Assembly: GCF_003609575.1 (NCBI RefSeq)
Contig: NZ_MBTA01000028.1
Location: 124,001-188,000, forward strand
Length of the DNA stretch: 64,000 nucleotides
Source: Pelobium manganitolerans
Lineage (GTDB): Bacteria; Bacteroidota; Bacteroidia; Sphingobacteriales; Sphingobacteriaceae
Direction of reading: 5' to 3'
Of this stretch, positions 47,811-57,953 are shown one piece after another (position 1 is the first letter of the stretch; each line of letters starts with the position of its first letter). Below the pieces are notes generated by a model. The model ran no database searches and was not told the origin of the DNA. It saw nothing but the letters and a program-made list of their open reading frames with translations. A program made the position numbers and the translations under genes.

Positions 47811-49067
47811 ATGAGGTTGTCCCTTTTTATTTTCGGTTTTATTACGCTTTTTCTGCAATACGGTACTGCACAAACCGCTGGCAAAGGGCCACGCAATGTT
47901 TTCAAAGAAGCGGGTTATCAGCAGAAAGATATAGACGCAAAGGTGCAAAAAGCCTATGACGATTTATTTAAAGGGCCTCACAAAATATATTTTGAGGTAG
48001 GGGATTCCATGGCCTATGTTTCTGATCTGAAAAATCACGATGCCAGAACAGAAGGGCTATCATACGGGATGATGGTGGCGGTGCAGCTGGATAAAAAAGA
48101 GGTTTTTGATCGGATTTGGCGATGGTCGAAAAAATACCTCCAGCACCAAGAAGGACCGCGCAAGGGATATTTTGCTTGGAGCATCAACCCAAATACGATG
48201 AAGAAGAACTCGGAAGGTTCTGCATCAGACGGCGAATTGTTTTATATCACCAGCCTTTTGTTCGCCAGCAATAAATGGGGCAACCACACCGGCATAAATT
48301 ATTATGCCGAGGCCAGAAATATCTTAGATGCCATGTGGACAAAAGACGGCACAGGAAATATCTACAACATCATTAATACTGCACATAAGCAAATCAGTTT
48401 TGTGCCAGAAGGCGACGGATATAACTGGACGGACCCTTCTTATCACGTGCCATCATTTATGGAGATATGGGCCAGGTACGCAAAGGATGGCCACGAAAAA
48501 TTTTACAAGGATTGTGCAGACACCTCCAGAATATTCTTACACAGGGCCTGCAACGAGATAACTGGCTTAAATTACGACTATACAGAGTTCAGCGGCAAAG
48601 CCCATGCTACCAGGTGGATGGTTCCTGCTTTCCGTTACGATTCTTGGCGCGTGCCCATGAACATTGCAATGGACTATAACTGGTTCGGTACTGATGCAAA
48701 GTGGCAGCAATCTTACGCCCAACGTTTGCAGCAATTTATACGCTCCAGAGGCATGGATACTTTTGAAGATCAGTTTAATGTAGATGGCTCATTGCCCGAA
48801 ACTATATTAGGCGCAGGAGGCTTTAAAAAGCTTAGGCATTCATTGGGTTTAATTTCTACCCTTGCTACAACGGAAAGTATTTATAATAAAAACAAGCAGT
48901 TTGATTTTGTACATAAACTGTGGAACGCAAAGCTGGAGCCATACCCAGACGGATATTTTGATCCCTATTATGATGGTTTACTGTACCTCTTCAGTTTGAT
49001 GCACCTGAGCGGTAAATACCAAATTATATCGCCAGAGAGGAATCAAGGAAAGAAGAACGATACCTAG
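47811..49067 (+). CDS. GH8 reducing-end xylose-releasing exo-oligoxylanase-type enzyme
   Basis: The 418-residue exported (alpha/alpha)6-barrel enzyme resembles Rex-type GH8 proteins, which release xylose from the reducing end of xylo-oligosaccharides of three or more units. The acid E81 is in DARTEGLSYGMM and the base D277 in FRYDSWRVPMN; PEGDGYNWTDPSYHVPSF is also typical. It is the only enzyme in the window that acts on the xylan backbone from the reducing end, and could also be an endo-xylanase, since GH8 includes both. It lies 23 nt after CE1 and 7 nt before the next gene. Confidence 0.92.
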   Translation: MRLSLFIFGFITLFLQYGTAQTAGKGPRNVFKEAGYQQKDIDAKVQKAYDDLFKGPHKIYFEVGDSMAYVSDLKNHDARTEGLSYGMMVAVQLDKKEVFDRIWRWSKKYLQHQEGPRKGYFAWSINPNTMKKNSEGSASDGELFYITSLLFASNKWGNHTGINYYAEARNILDAMWTKDGTGNIYNIINTAHKQISFVPEGDGYNWTDPSYHVPSFMEIWARYAKDGHEKFYKDCADTSRIFLHRACNEITGLNYDYTEFSGKAHATRWMVPAFRYDSWRVPMNIAMDYNWFGTDAKWQQSYAQRLQQFIRSRGMDTFEDQFNVDGSLPETILGAGGFKKLRHSLGLISTLATTESIYNKNKQFDFVHKLWNAKLEPYPDGYFDPYYDGLLYLFSLMHLSGKYQIISPERNQGKKNDT

Positions 49068-49074
49068 TATAAAA

Positions 49075-50661
49075 ATGAGAAAGATTTGCTTTTTTATTAT
49101 CCTATTTTCATTGGTTGCTGTGCAGCCATCACTCTCCAAAGTTAGCCACCCCAAGAAAAACACTTTAAGTGGATATTTGAGAGATAATTCTACGCACGCT
49201 CCGATAGCAAATGCACGGGTTCGATTATCCAATTCTAATGCTTATAGCAAGACCGGTGCGGATGGAAAGTTTGAAATTTCGGTAAATGTTGAGTCTTCTT
49301 CGGATTTTTTAGATACACTGGTGATTGATCATGCGTTATATTGGGAAAAGAGGATTGTACTCCGCTCTTTTGCCTTAGCCAATCAAAACATTTTATTGAG
49401 TGCTAAAAAGCAACGGCTCATCGTCACTTCAGATATTGGCGGCACCGATCCGGATGATGAACAATCTATGGTGCATCTTCTGGTATCGTCAAATCAAATT
49501 GACATTGAAGGAATCATCTGTGGATTGGCTTGGTTAGAAGGTAAACTGGGCATTGACGTACTTAACTCAATTATCGATGCTTATGGAAGAGTGCTTCCAA
49601 ACCTAAAAGCTCATGCAGATGGTTACCCAAGTGGCGCGTACTTTAAATCTATCGCCAAAACAGGGCAGGCAAAGGCACTGATGGCGGGTGTTGGTGAGGG
49701 TAAGGACAGTCCGGGCTCCGAATTGATCATCGCTGCTGCGGATAAAGATGATCCCCGACCTATTTGGTTAAACGCCTGGGGAGGTGCTAATACCATCGCT
49801 CAAGCCCTTTGGAAGGTGAAAAACACCCGTACGCCAGATGAGGTCAACAAATTTGTACACAAAATAAGAATATATGATGTTTTAGGACAGGATGACGCAG
49901 GAGCTTGGATAACTAAAACTTTCCCCAATCTTATTTATATCCGAAACAAAGCTATTTATGGTTGGGGTCCATCTGATGAATGGGTTAAAAATAGTGTACG
50001 GTCGAAAGGTGTGCTTGGGGCTAAATATCCAAATCGGATTTGGGCTACGGAAGGAGATTCTCCAGCGTTTATGCACCTCATTTCAAACGGACTTCATGAT
50101 GCTAATCAAATAGACCAAGGCGGTTGGGGAGGAAGATTTGATCTGGCCAAAGTGAGCAACATTAGAGGGATGGACTTTGTTGCTAAAAGCGGTGCTGATG
50201 AGCCAAAATATGATCCTTATTTTATGTTTACCAATGCAAGCGAAGGGGCAGAAGCCATTAATAGATGGAAACAACAAATATGGAATGACTTTTCTGCCAG
50301 AATGCTGTGGAGTGTCACAGATTCTTACAACAAAGCAAATCACCACCCTCTGGCCTGTGTAAATGGCGACTGTACCATGCAAGTTATTCAACTTTATGCA
50401 AAAGCAAATTCAACAATTAGGTTAAATGCTAGTAAATCTAGTGATCCCGATGGCAACAGTTTAAAATATAACTGGTTTTTTTATCAGGAACCGAGTTCTT
50501 ACAAGGACGCAATTTATGTTGCTAATAGCCAATCCGAAATTGCGGAAGTTGTTGTACCTCCAAACGCAAAAGGAAAAACCATTCATATCATTTTAGGACT
50601 TTCTGATGATGGAGAGCCAAGTTTAACCAGGTACAGGCGTATCGTTATCAATGTGGAATAA
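49075..50661 (+). CDS. Secreted nucleoside-hydrolase-like (DUF1593/Sde182-type) protein
   Basis: The 528-residue protein has a signal peptide (to SLSK), a carboxypeptidase-regulatory-like beta domain (about 28-108), then a nucleoside-hydrolase-like Rossmann domain beginning RLIVTSDIGGTDPDDEQSM (about 112-131), whose Asp cluster is the calcium-ribose site in true nucleoside hydrolases. A C-terminal Ig-like piece follows (about 435-528). The group, once DUF1593 and related to a Saccharophagus cellulose-binding protein, has no proven substrate. The position inside a xylan operon argues for cleaving a furanoside, for example arabinofuranosyl esters or ethers, but this is only a hypothesis. Confidence 0.85.
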   Translation: MRKICFFIILFSLVAVQPSLSKVSHPKKNTLSGYLRDNSTHAPIANARVRLSNSNAYSKTGADGKFEISVNVESSSDFLDTLVIDHALYWEKRIVLRSFALANQNILLSAKKQRLIVTSDIGGTDPDDEQSMVHLLVSSNQIDIEGIICGLAWLEGKLGIDVLNSIIDAYGRVLPNLKAHADGYPSGAYFKSIAKTGQAKALMAGVGEGKDSPGSELIIAAADKDDPRPIWLNAWGGANTIAQALWKVKNTRTPDEVNKFVHKIRIYDVLGQDDAGAWITKTFPNLIYIRNKAIYGWGPSDEWVKNSVRSKGVLGAKYPNRIWATEGDSPAFMHLISNGLHDANQIDQGGWGGRFDLAKVSNIRGMDFVAKSGADEPKYDPYFMFTNASEGAEAINRWKQQIWNDFSARMLWSVTDSYNKANHHPLACVNGDCTMQVIQLYAKANSTIRLNASKSSDPDGNSLKYNWFFYQEPSSYKDAIYVANSQSEIAEVVVPPNAKGKTIHIILGLSDDGEPSLTRYRRIVINVE

Positions 50662-50691
50662 TATGCTTTTATCTGTAGAAATAAAAAAACA

Positions 50692-53076
50692 ATGAAATAT
50701 CTATTTATCCCCGTTATTGTTGCTGGTTTCTTTTTAAGTGGACAAACTACGGCGCAAGAAAAGCTTTATCCAAACATGTTTCCTTTAGAAGATGTGCAGT
50801 TACTAAACGGACCCTTTAAACATGCGCGGGATTTAAACCTAAAAACACTTTTGCAATATGATACGGACCGTTTGTTGGCGCCTTATCTAAAAGAAGCAGG
50901 CTTAAAGCCTAAAGCGGAGAGCTACAAAAACTGGGAAGGCTTAGACGGGCATATAGCTGGGCATTATTTATCTGCTTTGGCCATGAATTACGCCGCCACC
51001 AAAGATGAGGAATGCAAACGGCGGATAGGCTATATGATTGCCGAGCTAAAAGAAGCGCAGGAAGCAAATACCAGTGTATACCCTGCATGGGGGAAAGGAT
51101 ACGTAGGCGGTGTGCCTAATAGCGCTCAAATATGGTCCGCCCTAAAAAAAGGCGATTTTGGGCCTTACCGTGGCGCGTGGGTGCCTTGGTACAATGTGCA
51201 TAAAATGTACGCCGGTTTGCGCGATGCATGGTTATACGCCGGTAACGCGGATGCTAAAGATATTTTCTTGAAATTTTGCGATTGGGGTATTGATTTAACC
51301 TCCGCTTTTTCAGAAGAGCAAATGCAACGCATGCTTGATACCGAGTACGGCGGGATGAACGAGGTTTACGCAGATGCCTACCAAATAACCGGCAACCAAA
51401 AATACATGCTCGCGGCTAAAAGGTTCTCGCACCAGATGTTGTTAAATCCACTTTCAAAAGGTGTAGATAATTTAGATAACAAGCACGCCAACACGCAAGT
51501 GCCAAAAGCCGTAGGCTTTGAGCGCATCGGAGAATTAAGTGGCGACCAGCAATATAAAAACGCAGGCAGCTTCTTTTGGGAAACGGTAACCAAAAACAGA
51601 ACCTTAGCCTTTGGGGGCAATAGCCGTAGAGAGTTTTTCCCGAGCGTTACCTCAAGTATTGATTTTGTTAATGATGTGGAGGGGCCAGAAACCTGTAATA
51701 CCTACAACATGCTCAAACTTACGCAAGATTTGTTTCGCGTAAACCCTGATGCAAAATATATCGACTTTTATGAAAAGGCGATGTACAATCATATCCTATC
51801 AACGCAACATCCGCAACACGGCGGATACGTGTACTTTACGCCAGCCCGCCCCCGTCATTACAGAGTGTACTCTGCGCCTAATGAAGCCATGTGGTGCTGC
51901 GTAGGAAGCGGTATGGAAAACCACGGAAAATACGAGGACTTAATTTATACCCACCGTCATGATTCGCTATACGTTAACCTGTTTGTTGCCTCGGAACTAA
52001 ACTGGAAACAAAAAGCAATCACATTAAAGCAACAAACTGTTTTTCCAGAAGAAGAACAAACAAGGCTAACGGTAACCGGGGGCAAATCCAACTTCACCAT
52101 GATGATTAGGTACCCAAATTGGGTAAAAAGCGGGGCTATGCAGGTTTTAGTTAACGGCAAGCAGGTCCTTATTCAGCAACAGCCATCATCTTACATCGCA
52201 ATTAACAGAACCTGGAAAAAAGGAGATGTGGTTGATGTAAAACTACCAATGCGTACTACTATTGAGCGTATGCCAAACGTTGCCGAGTATGCGGCAATTA
52301 TGCACGGTCCTATTTTGCTGGGAGCTAAAACAGGGGATGAGCCACTTAGAGGTTTGATTGCCGATGATAGCCGTTGGGGACACATAGCAGGCGGAAAAAA
52401 ACTACCGGTAGATCAAGCGCCGATTATAATTGACGATGAAATTGCAAGCATTTCGAACCGTATAATTCCGGTAGAAGGCAAGCCGATGACCTTTAAATTC
52501 GTGAACGAAAAAATCATCAATCCCGAAAAAAGCTTAGTGCTTGAACCTTTCTATAAAATACACGACTCCAGGTATATGATGTATTGGATGACTTTGAACA
52601 GCCAACAATATGTTTCTTACTTGGATTCGGTGGCATCATTAGAAAAAGAGAAACTGGCCTTACAAAACCGCACTATTGATTTTGTAGCACCCGGAGAGCA
52701 ACAGCCAGAGGTGGACCACGCCATGCAACAACAAAATTCGCGAGGCGCAAGTGCGCACGATGCCTTTTTTAGGGAAGCAAATAACGGGGGCTATTTCAGC
52801 TACCAAATGGCAACAAACTCGCAAACCGGACTTGCTTTATTTGTAAAATATTGGGGCGCAGAGTGGGGAAACAGAGACTTTGACATTTATATAGACGACC
52901 AAAAGCTTGCTTCAGTAAAAAATACCGGAAGGTGGAATCTATCTGCATTCCAGACCGAAGAATATAAAATTCCGGATGATATGGTTAAAGGGAAGAAGAA
53001 TATCCGCGTAAAGTTTCAGGCTTTGCCTGGCAATACCGCCGGCGCTATTTATTATATCAGGCTACTTAAAAATTGA
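50692..53076 (+). CDS. GH127/GH146 beta-L-arabinofuranosidase-type enzyme
   Basis: The 794-residue exported protein (signal to TTAQ) belongs to the DUF1680 clan. The zinc-thiolate site is present: Glu and Cys in GPETCNTYNMLKLT and the adjacent Cys pair in MWCCVGSGMENHGKY, one of which is the nucleophile. The HPQHGGYVYFTPARPRHYR and GGMNEVYADAYQITG blocks agree, and C-terminal beta domains (about 540-794) follow as in GH146 proteins of this length. These enzymes release beta-L-arabinofuranose. The choice between GH127 and GH146 needs a tree. It lies 30 nt after the previous gene. Confidence 0.9.
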   Translation: MKYLFIPVIVAGFFLSGQTTAQEKLYPNMFPLEDVQLLNGPFKHARDLNLKTLLQYDTDRLLAPYLKEAGLKPKAESYKNWEGLDGHIAGHYLSALAMNYAATKDEECKRRIGYMIAELKEAQEANTSVYPAWGKGYVGGVPNSAQIWSALKKGDFGPYRGAWVPWYNVHKMYAGLRDAWLYAGNADAKDIFLKFCDWGIDLTSAFSEEQMQRMLDTEYGGMNEVYADAYQITGNQKYMLAAKRFSHQMLLNPLSKGVDNLDNKHANTQVPKAVGFERIGELSGDQQYKNAGSFFWETVTKNRTLAFGGNSRREFFPSVTSSIDFVNDVEGPETCNTYNMLKLTQDLFRVNPDAKYIDFYEKAMYNHILSTQHPQHGGYVYFTPARPRHYRVYSAPNEAMWCCVGSGMENHGKYEDLIYTHRHDSLYVNLFVASELNWKQKAITLKQQTVFPEEEQTRLTVTGGKSNFTMMIRYPNWVKSGAMQVLVNGKQVLIQQQPSSYIAINRTWKKGDVVDVKLPMRTTIERMPNVAEYAAIMHGPILLGAKTGDEPLRGLIADDSRWGHIAGGKKLPVDQAPIIIDDEIASISNRIIPVEGKPMTFKFVNEKIINPEKSLVLEPFYKIHDSRYMMYWMTLNSQQYVSYLDSVASLEKEKLALQNRTIDFVAPGEQQPEVDHAMQQQNSRGASAHDAFFREANNGGYFSYQMATNSQTGLALFVKYWGAEWGNRDFDIYIDDQKLASVKNTGRWNLSAFQTEEYKIPDDMVKGKKNIRVKFQALPGNTAGAIYYIRLLKN

Positions 53077-53184
53077 ATTTAATGATGCGTTTTCTTTTGG
53101 ATACACCAACAAATCGAACCTATTGTTCCTAAGCATTTTTGCAATAAACCGCTGGTATTTGCGCCAGTTTAAAACTTAAAAACG

Positions 53185-55146
53185 ATGAATAAAATAAATA
53201 TAGTTAAGAATTATCTGTTTGCATTTCTTCTGTTAATGAACTGCGCTCTGCAAGCGCAGGTTGCGAAGGTAGCAAGCCCGGATAAAAATTTGGATGTGGC
53301 TATCTGGCTAAACAATGGAGCCATTACTTATACAGTAAATTATAAAGGGAAAGCAATCCTCGAAAACTCTCCCTTAGGATTAACTACAAACGAGGCAGAT
53401 TTTACCGAAGGCATGAACTTTATCAGCAGCAATAGCTCTCAACTAAGTAAAACCTACAGCCAGCAAAAAATTAAAAAATCGGAAGTAAAATATGAGGCAA
53501 ACAAGCTTACCTGTGTGTTTGAAAACCCTAAAAAATATAAAATAAGCGTGGTTTTCCAGCTTAGCAACAACGATATCGCGTTTAGGTACGAGATTCCTGC
53601 AATGGGCGAACGCATGTCTTGCGTAATACAAAAAGAGGCCACAGGTTACAAGTTTCCGAATAAAACAACAACTTTTCTTTCCGGGATGATGTCGCCAATG
53701 ACAGGTTTCGCCAGAACCGCACCAAGCTATGAAAGCGACTATCAGGCGGATAGGCCGCTAAAAAGCGCAACCAGATCTGGCGGAGGTTATGTTTTTCCGG
53801 CTCTTTTTAAAATTGGTGAAGATGGCTGGGCATTGCTATCAGAAACTGGCGTAAACAGCCAGTTTTGCGCATCCCACCTTAGTGAATATTCAGATAAAGG
53901 CATTTATACCATCGAATATCCGGATATAAGGCAAAACAATGGTTTTGGAAGCAGCGGCGCCGCCATTTCTTTACCGGGCTTAACGCCTTGGAGAACAATT
54001 ACGGTAGGAGATAAACTTGATCCTATTGTAGAAACAACCGTCCCTTTTGATGTTGTTGAGCCACTTTATGAGCCATCTAAAGATTATCAGTTTGGCCGTT
54101 CTACCTGGAGCTGGATTGTATGGCAGGATAACAGCATGAACTACGAAGATCAGGTAAAATATATTGATTTGGCAGCTTCGTTAAAGTACGAATACATTTT
54201 AATTGATGCGCTTTGGGATAAAAACATAGGGAAAGAGCGCATGGCTACCTTAATCAACTATGCAAAATCAAAAGGTGTAGGCGTGTTTCTATGGTACAAC
54301 TCTAACGGTGCCTTTAACGATGCACCCCAAGGGCCAAGAAATAAAATGAGTACCGCTATTGAGCGAAAAAAAGAAATGAGCTGGTTGAAAGATGTGGGTG
54401 TAAAAGGTTTAAAGGTCGATTTTTTTGGAGGCGACAAACAGGAAACCATGCGCTTGTACGAAGACATCCTTTCCGATGCAAACGATTACGGTTTGATGGT
54501 TGTTTTTCACGGAGCTACTTTGCCGCGGGGATGGGAGCGCATGTATCCTAACTTTGTGGGCAGCGAAGCAGTAGTAGCATCGGAAATGCTGATTTTTTCG
54601 CAGCATGTTAGAGAGATAGAAGCTTACAATGCAACCATGCATCCTTTTATCCGAAACACGGTGGCAAGCATGGAGTTTGGAGGGGTACTGTTAAACAAGT
54701 ACTTAACCAAAAGCAATACCGATAGAAATAAGCGCTTAACCACAGACGTTTTTCAGCTGGCAACCGCCATACTTTACCAAAGTCCGGTTCAAATGTTCGG
54801 GCTTACCCCAAACAACCTAACAGATGTGCCAGCGTTTGAAATTGATTTTATGAAACAAGTGCCAACCACCTGGGACGAGACTGTATTGATAGACGGATAC
54901 CCGGGCAAGTACGTGGTTTTAGCCCGCAGGCATGGCAAGCAATGGTATGTAGCCGGGGCTAATGCTACCAAAGAGGCAATCAAACTCAAACTTCAACTTC
55001 CAATGCTAGGCGGAAAAACAACCGCTTTATATAATGATGATACCCACAAAGCGCCCTTTACAGAATCTGTTAAAATTAGCAAAGCCGGTAAAATTAATAT
55101 AGAGATACAGCCAAGCGGCGGATTTGTTCTGGTTCAAAAAGATTAA
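53185..55146 (+). CDS. GH97 enzyme, retaining type (alpha-galactosidase-like), copy 1
   Basis: The 653-residue exported protein has the GH97 N-terminal beta-sandwich (about 25-280), a TIM barrel and a C-terminal beta domain ending IEIQPSGGFVLVQ. KGLKVDFFGGDKQETM supplies an Asp at the position used as nucleophile by retaining GH97 alpha-galactosidases; VGSEAVVASEM has the Glu expected as acid/base. Inverting SusB-type members use glutamates instead, so this is not a starch enzyme. The likely substrate is alpha-galactose on the hemicellulose side chain. A 108-bp gap separates it from GH127, the longest in this operon, with no clear promoter. Confidence 0.9.
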   Translation: MNKINIVKNYLFAFLLLMNCALQAQVAKVASPDKNLDVAIWLNNGAITYTVNYKGKAILENSPLGLTTNEADFTEGMNFISSNSSQLSKTYSQQKIKKSEVKYEANKLTCVFENPKKYKISVVFQLSNNDIAFRYEIPAMGERMSCVIQKEATGYKFPNKTTTFLSGMMSPMTGFARTAPSYESDYQADRPLKSATRSGGGYVFPALFKIGEDGWALLSETGVNSQFCASHLSEYSDKGIYTIEYPDIRQNNGFGSSGAAISLPGLTPWRTITVGDKLDPIVETTVPFDVVEPLYEPSKDYQFGRSTWSWIVWQDNSMNYEDQVKYIDLAASLKYEYILIDALWDKNIGKERMATLINYAKSKGVGVFLWYNSNGAFNDAPQGPRNKMSTAIERKKEMSWLKDVGVKGLKVDFFGGDKQETMRLYEDILSDANDYGLMVVFHGATLPRGWERMYPNFVGSEAVVASEMLIFSQHVREIEAYNATMHPFIRNTVASMEFGGVLLNKYLTKSNTDRNKRLTTDVFQLATAILYQSPVQMFGLTPNNLTDVPAFEIDFMKQVPTTWDETVLIDGYPGKYVVLARRHGKQWYVAGANATKEAIKLKLQLPMLGGKTTALYNDDTHKAPFTESVKISKAGKINIEIQPSGGFVLVQKD

Positions 55147-55186
55147 ATAAATAGGTCTCTAGGACGGTATAAACTTATACATCATC

Positions 55187-56551
55187 ATGAGCAAGTTTTT
55201 CTTTAAACCCACATTCATCTTTTTCATGCTGATAACAGCAGTTAGCGCTAATGCACAAAACCCGATTGTGCAAACCTTGTACACCGCGGACCCCGCGCCT
55301 ATGGTGTTTAACGATACGCTTTTTATTTATACCAGCCATGATGAAGATGATGCGCCTTCAAACGGCTACCTCATGCGCGACTACCGCTTATTCACCACTA
55401 CAGACATGGTAAATTTTACGGATCATGGTTCCCCCTTGCGAACCGGAGATATTACCTGGTCCGTTATGGATGCAAGTGCAGCCCAATGCATAGAAAAGGA
55501 CGGAAAATTCTACTGGTATTTTTCCAGCATGAACAAAGATGTTCCAGGTGTTTCTGTGGGAGTGGCAGTGGCAAACACACCTTACGGTCCGTTTAAAGAT
55601 GCACTGGGTAAAGCATTAGTTACCAATAACATGACTAATTACGCCAAACATTCTTGGGATGATTTGGATCCGTCGGTTTTCATAGATGATGATGGGCAAG
55701 CGTACCTGTTTTGGGGAAATGGCGCCTGCTATTGGGCTAAGCTTAACCAAGATATGATTTCCCTGGATGGAGAAATTCAGCATCTGGATATCAAAGACCT
55801 AAAAGCCTTTGCCGGACGGTTTACAGAGGCTCCGTGGATTTATAAACGCAATAAGTTGTATTATTTGGTATATGCGGCTCAGTTTCCAGAAAATATCAGC
55901 TATTCAACAGCGAAAAAAATAACAGGTCCTTGGAAGGCGGGCGGCGTTGTAATGCCTACCCAAAAAGGAAGCAATACAAACCACGCAGGGATTATTGATT
56001 ATAAGGGGAATTCCTACTTTTTTTATCATAACGATGCTTTGCCTGGCGGGCATAGCTACAACCGTTCAATAGCTGTAGAACAATTTGAATACAAGAAAGA
56101 CGGCAGTTTGCCCACTTTGAATATGACAGACGGAATTGTGAAAGCTGTCGGAACACTAGATCCTTATAAACGGGTAGAAGCAGAAACAATAGCTTTTTCA
56201 AAAGGTGTGAAGGCAGAAGAAAACAAAGCCAGAGGTGTTTTTATTACCGCTATACACAACGGAGATTATATAAAACTGCGCGACGTAAATTTTGGTAACC
56301 AAAGCCCTCAACAGTTCTCGGCAACGGTTTCTAGCAGGTATAACGGAGGCACCATTGAAATTTATGCGGATGAGCTGAAAGGAAAACCTATAGGCACTTT
56401 AAAAGTGCCATACACCGGAGAATGGGAGAACTGGAAAGAAATAACTACGCCGGTAGAAGCAATTACAGGTGTGCATGATATTTATTTTGTGTTTAGGGGG
56501 AAAGAGCCACAGCTACTATTCAACTTTGATTACTGGCGCTTTTTAAAATAA
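55187..56551 (+). CDS. GH43 enzyme with CBM6-like C-terminus (tandem copy 1)
   Basis: The 454-residue exported protein (signal to NAQ) has a propeller with base Asp in [12 protein letters not shown], modulator Asp in [20 protein letters not shown] and acid Glu in FTEAPWIYKRNKLYYLVY. From about residue 325 a CBM6-type beta-sandwich follows (YKRVEAETIAFSKGVK to FNFDYWRFLK). This build is typical of arabinoxylan arabinofuranohydrolases and related beta-xylosidases. It is the first of three consecutive paralogues; they differ in the loop after the modulator Asp and in the middle blades, so they likely recognise different substitutions. Confidence 0.92.
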   Translation: MSKFFFKPTFIFFMLITAVSANAQNPIVQTLYTADPAPMVFNDTLFIYTSHDEDDAPSNGYLMRDYRLFTTTDMVNFTDHGSPLRTGDITWSVMDASAAQCIEKDGKFYWYFSSMNKDVPGVSVGVAVANTPYGPFKDALGKALVTNNMTNYAKHSWDDLDPSVFIDDDGQAYLFWGNGACYWAKLNQDMISLDGEIQHLDIKDLKAFAGRFTEAPWIYKRNKLYYLVYAAQFPENISYSTAKKITGPWKAGGVVMPTQKGSNTNHAGIIDYKGNSYFFYHNDALPGGHSYNRSIAVEQFEYKKDGSLPTLNMTDGIVKAVGTLDPYKRVEAETIAFSKGVKAEENKARGVFITAIHNGDYIKLRDVNFGNQSPQQFSATVSSRYNGGTIEIYADELKGKPIGTLKVPYTGEWENWKEITTPVEAITGVHDIYFVFRGKEPQLLFNFDYWRFLK

Positions 56552-56568
56552 GATAATCTATAAATGCT

Positions 56569-57930
56569 ATGAATTTTAAAATAAGAGGTTTAGCAACCCT
56601 ATTGTGCTTAGCAAGCAGCAACTTTTTGTTTGCCCAAAATCCAATCGTGCAAACCAATTACACCGCAGACCCCGCGCCTATGGTGCACAACGGCAAACTA
56701 TTTTTATATACCAGCCATGACGAAGATAATTCCACCTGGTTTGTGATGAATGATTGGAAGCTTTATACCACCGAGGACATGGTGAACTGGACAAGCCATG
56801 GCGCAATAGCATCCTATAAAATTTTTGACTGGGCCAAAGGCGATGCTTGGGCAATACAAGTGGTAGAGCGGAACGGGAAATTTTTCCTTTACGCCCCGGT
56901 TACTTCAAAAGAAAACAACCGTCCCGCAATCGGCGTTGCGGTTGCTGATAGTCCTTATGGTCCTTTCATTGATCCGCTCGGAAAACCGCTGGTGCAGATG
57001 AGTTTTGGCGATATCGATCCAACAGCTTTTATAGATGATGACGGGCAGGCCTATTTATATTGGGGCAATCCATTGCTCAAATACGCAAAACTGAATGAAG
57101 ACATGATTTCCATCTCCGGAGAGCCACAGCTGGTTCCCATGACCGAAGCCTCTTTCGGAAAAAGAGATGGCAACCCAGAAAGGCCAACGCTTTACGAAGA
57201 GGGACCTTGGCTTTACAAACGCAATAATTTGTACTATTTGCTTTGGCCCGGAGGCCCATTGCCCGAGCACATTGGCTACTCAACCAGTAAAAGCCCGCTA
57301 GGTCCTTGGAAATACGAGGGAACTTTAATGCCTCAAGAAGGAGGAAGCTTTACCAACCATCCCGGTTTAGTGGATTATAAAGGGAAAACCTACTTTTTTT
57401 ACCATAACGGCGCATTGCCGGGCGGGGGCGGGTTTAACCGGTCTGTTGCAGTAGAAGAGGCCCAATTTAACAAAGACGGCACCTTAAAACCAATGAAAAT
57501 GACAGAGGGGATTAAAAAGGGCTTAGGTACCGTTAATCCATACATCATTAACCAAGCGGAAACCATCGCATGGTCAAAAGATGTGAAAGAATATCAAAAC
57601 AAAGAAGTTGGCGTATTTATAACCGCAAAGAAAAACGGCGCCTTTACAAAAGTCAAAAATGTTGATTTTGGACAAAGCGGGCCTTCTCAATTTTTCGCAC
57701 GTGTAGGAACCACCCATAACACGCCAATCACTATGGAAATTTATTTAGACAACCCGGATGGGCAACCGATAGCTACGGTAAAAATACCCCGAACAGGCGG
57801 AAACGACAGATGGAGCCTGGTATCGGCGAGCTTGCCAAAACTCAATGGAGTTCATGATCTGTACTTTGTATATAAAGGAAAAGTAGAGACCGATTTAATG
57901 TATTTTGATTACTGGAGATTTAGCAAGTGA
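56569..57930 (+). CDS. GH43 enzyme with CBM6-like C-terminus (tandem copy 2)
   Basis: The 453-residue exported protein has base Asp in [12 protein letters not shown], modulator Asp in [21 protein letters not shown] and acid Glu in [20 protein letters not shown]. The CBM6-like part runs from about 325 ([18 protein letters not shown]) to the end (YFDYWRFSK). It starts 17 nt after copy 1. Compared with copy 1 it has a longer loop before the acid Glu ([12 protein letters not shown]), which probably shapes the pocket. Same operon, same expected periplasmic or surface location. Confidence 0.92.
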   Translation: MNFKIRGLATLLCLASSNFLFAQNPIVQTNYTADPAPMVHNGKLFLYTSHDEDNSTWFVMNDWKLYTTEDMVNWTSHGAIASYKIFDWAKGDAWAIQVVERNGKFFLYAPVTSKENNRPAIGVAVADSPYGPFIDPLGKPLVQMSFGDIDPTAFIDDDGQAYLYWGNPLLKYAKLNEDMISISGEPQLVPMTEASFGKRDGNPERPTLYEEGPWLYKRNNLYYLLWPGGPLPEHIGYSTSKSPLGPWKYEGTLMPQEGGSFTNHPGLVDYKGKTYFFYHNGALPGGGGFNRSVAVEEAQFNKDGTLKPMKMTEGIKKGLGTVNPYIINQAETIAWSKDVKEYQNKEVGVFITAKKNGAFTKVKNVDFGQSGPSQFFARVGTTHNTPITMEIYLDNPDGQPIATVKIPRTGGNDRWSLVSASLPKLNGVHDLYFVYKGKVETDLMYFDYWRFSK

Positions 57931-57953
57931 AACTAAAAAAAATTAAGAAGTAG

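Noticed and set aside
53077-53184. Operator or promoter in the 108-bp gap before GH97 copy 1
   Set aside because: No TGAACAT-type half-site pair and no TANNTTTG box could be found; read-through from GH127 is simpler.
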